DNA of 21,208 bases from the IMG/VR virus record IMGVR_UViG_3300027704_000199, positions 1 through 21,208 of that record; one strand, 5' to 3'. This DNA comes from a virus. The notes under the pieces are model-generated. The model was not told the DNA's origin, made no database searches, and was given only the letters and a program-made list of their open reading frames with translations. Positions 19,638-21,208 of this stretch are shown here, in pieces; position 1 is the first letter of the stretch, and each line of letters opens with the position of its first letter. Position numbers and translations under genes: made by a program.

Positions 19638-20345
19638 ATGACACAGTACAGTAAAGTAATGGTAATTGGGGATTTACATATACCCTATCACCACAAAGAC
19701 TCTTTTGCGTTTCTTAGAGCGTTAAAGAAGAAGTATAAAGGTTTTGATCTTGTTGTTGGAATCGGAGATGAAATTGATTGTCATGCAATCAGTATGCACG
19801 ACTCTGACCCGGACCTACCTAGCGCTGGAGATGAGTTAGTTTTAGCTAAAAAATATGTTAAGGATTTAGAAAAGATATTTCCTGATGTTACACTAGTTGA
19901 TTCTAATCATAGTAGCTTAGTATATAGAAGAGCATTGAAGTATGGTTTACCTAAGGCCTATCTAAAATCTTACAACGAATTTTTGGACGTAGGAAAAGGT
20001 TGGAAATGGGTACAGGACCTAACTGTTACTCTTAACGATGGATCTAGGTGTTTCTTTACACATGGTATGTCAGCTAATGTGTTAAGCATAGCTCAAAAGT
20101 ATGGTATGCACACAGTACAAGGACACTACCATAGTAAGGCTAGTATTCAATACTTTAGTAACCCTGATAAATTAGTATGGGGCGCACAAACAGGTTGTTT
20201 AACTAACCAAGACTCATTAGCATTTGGTTATGCTAAAAACTTTAAGGATAGATTCATTATGTCATCAATAGTTATTGTAGACGGACAACCTAGATTGCAC
20301 CCTATGGTTATTAAGGATGGTAAATGGATAGGGAAAATTGTGTAA
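19638..20345 (+). CDS. Calcineurin-like metallophosphoesterase
   Basis: The start at 19638 has AAAGGAG upstream. The 235-residue product carries all five metal-binding motifs: D12/H14 (GDLH), D44/D47 (GDEID), N90/H91 (SNHS), H142 (THG) and H163/H165 (GHYH). This is a full active site of a two-metal phosphodiesterase or phosphatase. Phage members of this family may act on DNA ends, nucleotides or cyclic phosphates; the substrate is unknown. Interest is raised by the hammerhead cleavage upstream, which leaves 2',3'-cyclic phosphates, but no link is shown. The stop overlaps the next ATG. Confidence 0.85.
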   Translation: MTQYSKVMVIGDLHIPYHHKDSFAFLRALKKKYKGFDLVVGIGDEIDCHAISMHDSDPDLPSAGDELVLAKKYVKDLEKIFPDVTLVDSNHSSLVYRRALKYGLPKAYLKSYNEFLDVGKGWKWVQDLTVTLNDGSRCFFTHGMSANVLSIAQKYGMHTVQGHYHSKASIQYFSNPDKLVWGAQTGCLTNQDSLAFGYAKNFKDRFIMSSIVIVDGQPRLHPMVIKDGKWIGKIV

Positions 20346-20620
20346 TGGCTACCAAAGCAGAAAAAGCTTACCTAAATAAACTTTCTATGTTTGGCTGCTG
20401 TGTGTGTCGTTGGTATTGTGAGGAATCAGACCCTCCACCAGCAAACATACATCACATCAGAGATAAGACTGGTATGGGTATGAAAGATGCAGACATGATA
20501 CCATTATGCCATACACATCATCAAGGAAAGATGGGTATACATCAGATAGGAAAGAAAACATGGGAAGATAGATATGGGACACAGCGTGAATTACATAAAC
20601 GATTACAGGAGGAATTATGA
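20345..20620 (+). CDS. HNH-type nuclease (Ref/DUF968-like)
   Basis: The 91-residue product has CCVC (18-21), IHHIRDKTGMGMKD (35-48) and PLCHTHHQG (53-61), followed by the W/G-rich end GIHQIGKKTWEDRYG. This is the pattern of small phage HNH proteins similar to the recombination-enhancing nuclease Ref of phage P1. It sits with recombination genes and starts on the overlapping TAATG. It may act with host RecA or as a Holliday-junction or packaging-related nuclease; which one is not clear. Confidence 0.75.
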   Translation: MATKAEKAYLNKLSMFGCCVCRWYCEESDPPPANIHHIRDKTGMGMKDADMIPLCHTHHQGKMGIHQIGKKTWEDRYGTQRELHKRLQEEL

Positions 20621-20862
20621 ATATAGTAAACGAAGTAGATTATCAATATGATGAGGGCAATGCAATGACAAAACAAGTAGGTGGAAATCATTACTCTAAA
20701 CTAGCTATTCAGCCAGTAGAGTATATAAATGCAAATAAACTTACTTATTTACAAGGTAACGTTATTAAGTATGTAACAAGATACAAAGATAAGAACGGGC
20801 TTGAAGACTTACAAAAGGCAAAGCATTACATTGAATTATTAATAGAACTAGAGGAAAAATAA
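20617..20862 (+). CDS. DUF3310 family protein
   Basis: The 81-residue product contains GGNHYSKLAIQPVEYI, then LTYLQGNVIKYVTRYKDKNG and a terminal helix LQKAKHYIELLI, the standard DUF3310 pattern found in many phages and often labelled a nucleotide kinase without direct proof. GGAGGA precedes the start, and the TAATG overlap couples it to iscU. Confidence 0.85.
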   Translation: MNIVNEVDYQYDEGNAMTKQVGGNHYSKLAIQPVEYINANKLTYLQGNVIKYVTRYKDKNGLEDLQKAKHYIELLIELEEK

Positions 20863-21208
20863 TGGCTTATAGCAAACAGGTGTTAGATCATTACGAGAAC
20901 CCAAGAAACGTAGGAAGCTTAGATAAAGCTGACCCTAACGTTGGAACTGGTATGGTTGGTGCACCAGCTTGTGGTGATGTTATGAAGTTACAGATTAAAA
21001 TTTCTAACGATGTTATTGTAGATGCTAAGTTTAAGACTTATGGGTGTGGCAGTGCTATTGCATCCTCATCATTAGTAACAGAGATGTTAAAGGGCAAAAC
21101 ATTAGACGAAGCCCAAAACATTAAGAATACAACTATTGTTGAAGAGTTAGCATTGCCACCAGTTAAGATTCATTGTTCTGTATTGGCTGAAGATGCTATC
21201 AAGGGAGC
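20862..21208 (+). CDS. iscU: IscU-type iron-sulfur cluster scaffold, 3'-partial
   Basis: The first 115 residues are visible and the frame runs off the right edge. The start matches bacterial IscU closely (MAYSKQVLDHYENPRNVG). The three cluster-binding cysteines are present: C37 in GAPACGDV, C63 in YGCGSAIASSS and C106 in KIHCSVLAEDA, with the D39 that modulates cluster transfer. The LPPVK motif that binds the HscA chaperone is intact. So it should build [2Fe-2S] clusters with host IscS and HscA. In the phage operon it is an auxiliary metabolic gene; iscU-type genes are known in marine viral metagenomes. Start is the overlapping TAATG. Confidence 0.95.
   Translation, partial: MAYSKQVLDHYENPRNVGSLDKADPNVGTGMVGAPACGDVMKLQIKISNDVIVDAKFKTYGCGSAIASSSLVTEMLKGKTLDEAQNIKNTTIVEELALPPVKIHCSVLAEDAIKG

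Noticed and set aside
1-21208. CRISPR arrays, insertion sequences, ordinary tRNA genes
   Set aside because: I saw no regularly spaced repeats, transposase genes or canonical cloverleaf genes on either strand by eye.

Overview
The window is an AT-rich stretch of a double-stranded DNA phage genome with every supported gene on the + strand. The gene set points to an uncultured marine or aquatic tailed phage, probably podovirus-like: split tail-fibre and adhesin genes, a putative P22 gp10-like tail protein, Gly/Ala-rich ejection-type proteins, then an ERF annealase, a YqaJ exonuclease, a DnaB-type helicase and an IscU scaffold gene. No integrase, repressor, terminase or portal gene is visible. 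The one-piece tmRNA-like gene and the ISC-type (not SUF-type) iron-sulfur scaffold argue for a gamma- or betaproteobacterial host rather than SAR11-like alphaproteobacteria. That host call is an inference.

Layout. Positions 1-10485 are the late structural block: a tail-fibre gene open at the left edge, small tail genes, a polyglycine adhesin, a tail protein and a run of probable internal or ejected virion proteins, mostly with overlapping stop/start codons. A rho-independent terminator (10476-10500) closes it. Positions 10500-10820 hold four strong sigma70-type promoters in tandem, which open the early block.

Positions 10820-12600 are the most unusual part: an operon of very small genes punctuated by structured RNA. 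Two complete type II hammerhead ribozymes (10934-10990 and 11312-11363) bracket a 94-codon gene. Two copies of an unrecognised RNA element (11533-11605 and 12514-12584) share a 29-base identical 3' segment. Between them lies a 78-nt RNA (12141-12218) that looks like the tRNA-like domain of tmRNA with the whole mRNA-like domain and pseudoknots replaced by one hairpin. Nearly every gene here has a self-cleaving or probably processed RNA in front of it, so the transcript is likely cut into short units with structured ends.

Positions 12597-15604 carry small early accessory proteins: two paralogues with a KDESW motif, very acidic miniproteins, a single-pass membrane peptide and an exported protein. 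Positions 15706-20862 form the replication and recombination block: DUF1376-like protein, ERF annealase, YqaJ exonuclease, a small SSB-like protein, a stand-alone primase zinc domain, replicative helicase, NinB-like protein, metallophosphoesterase, HNH nuclease and a DUF3310 protein. The window ends inside an iscU-like auxiliary metabolic gene whose stop overlaps the DUF3310 start signal region, so it sits in the same operon.
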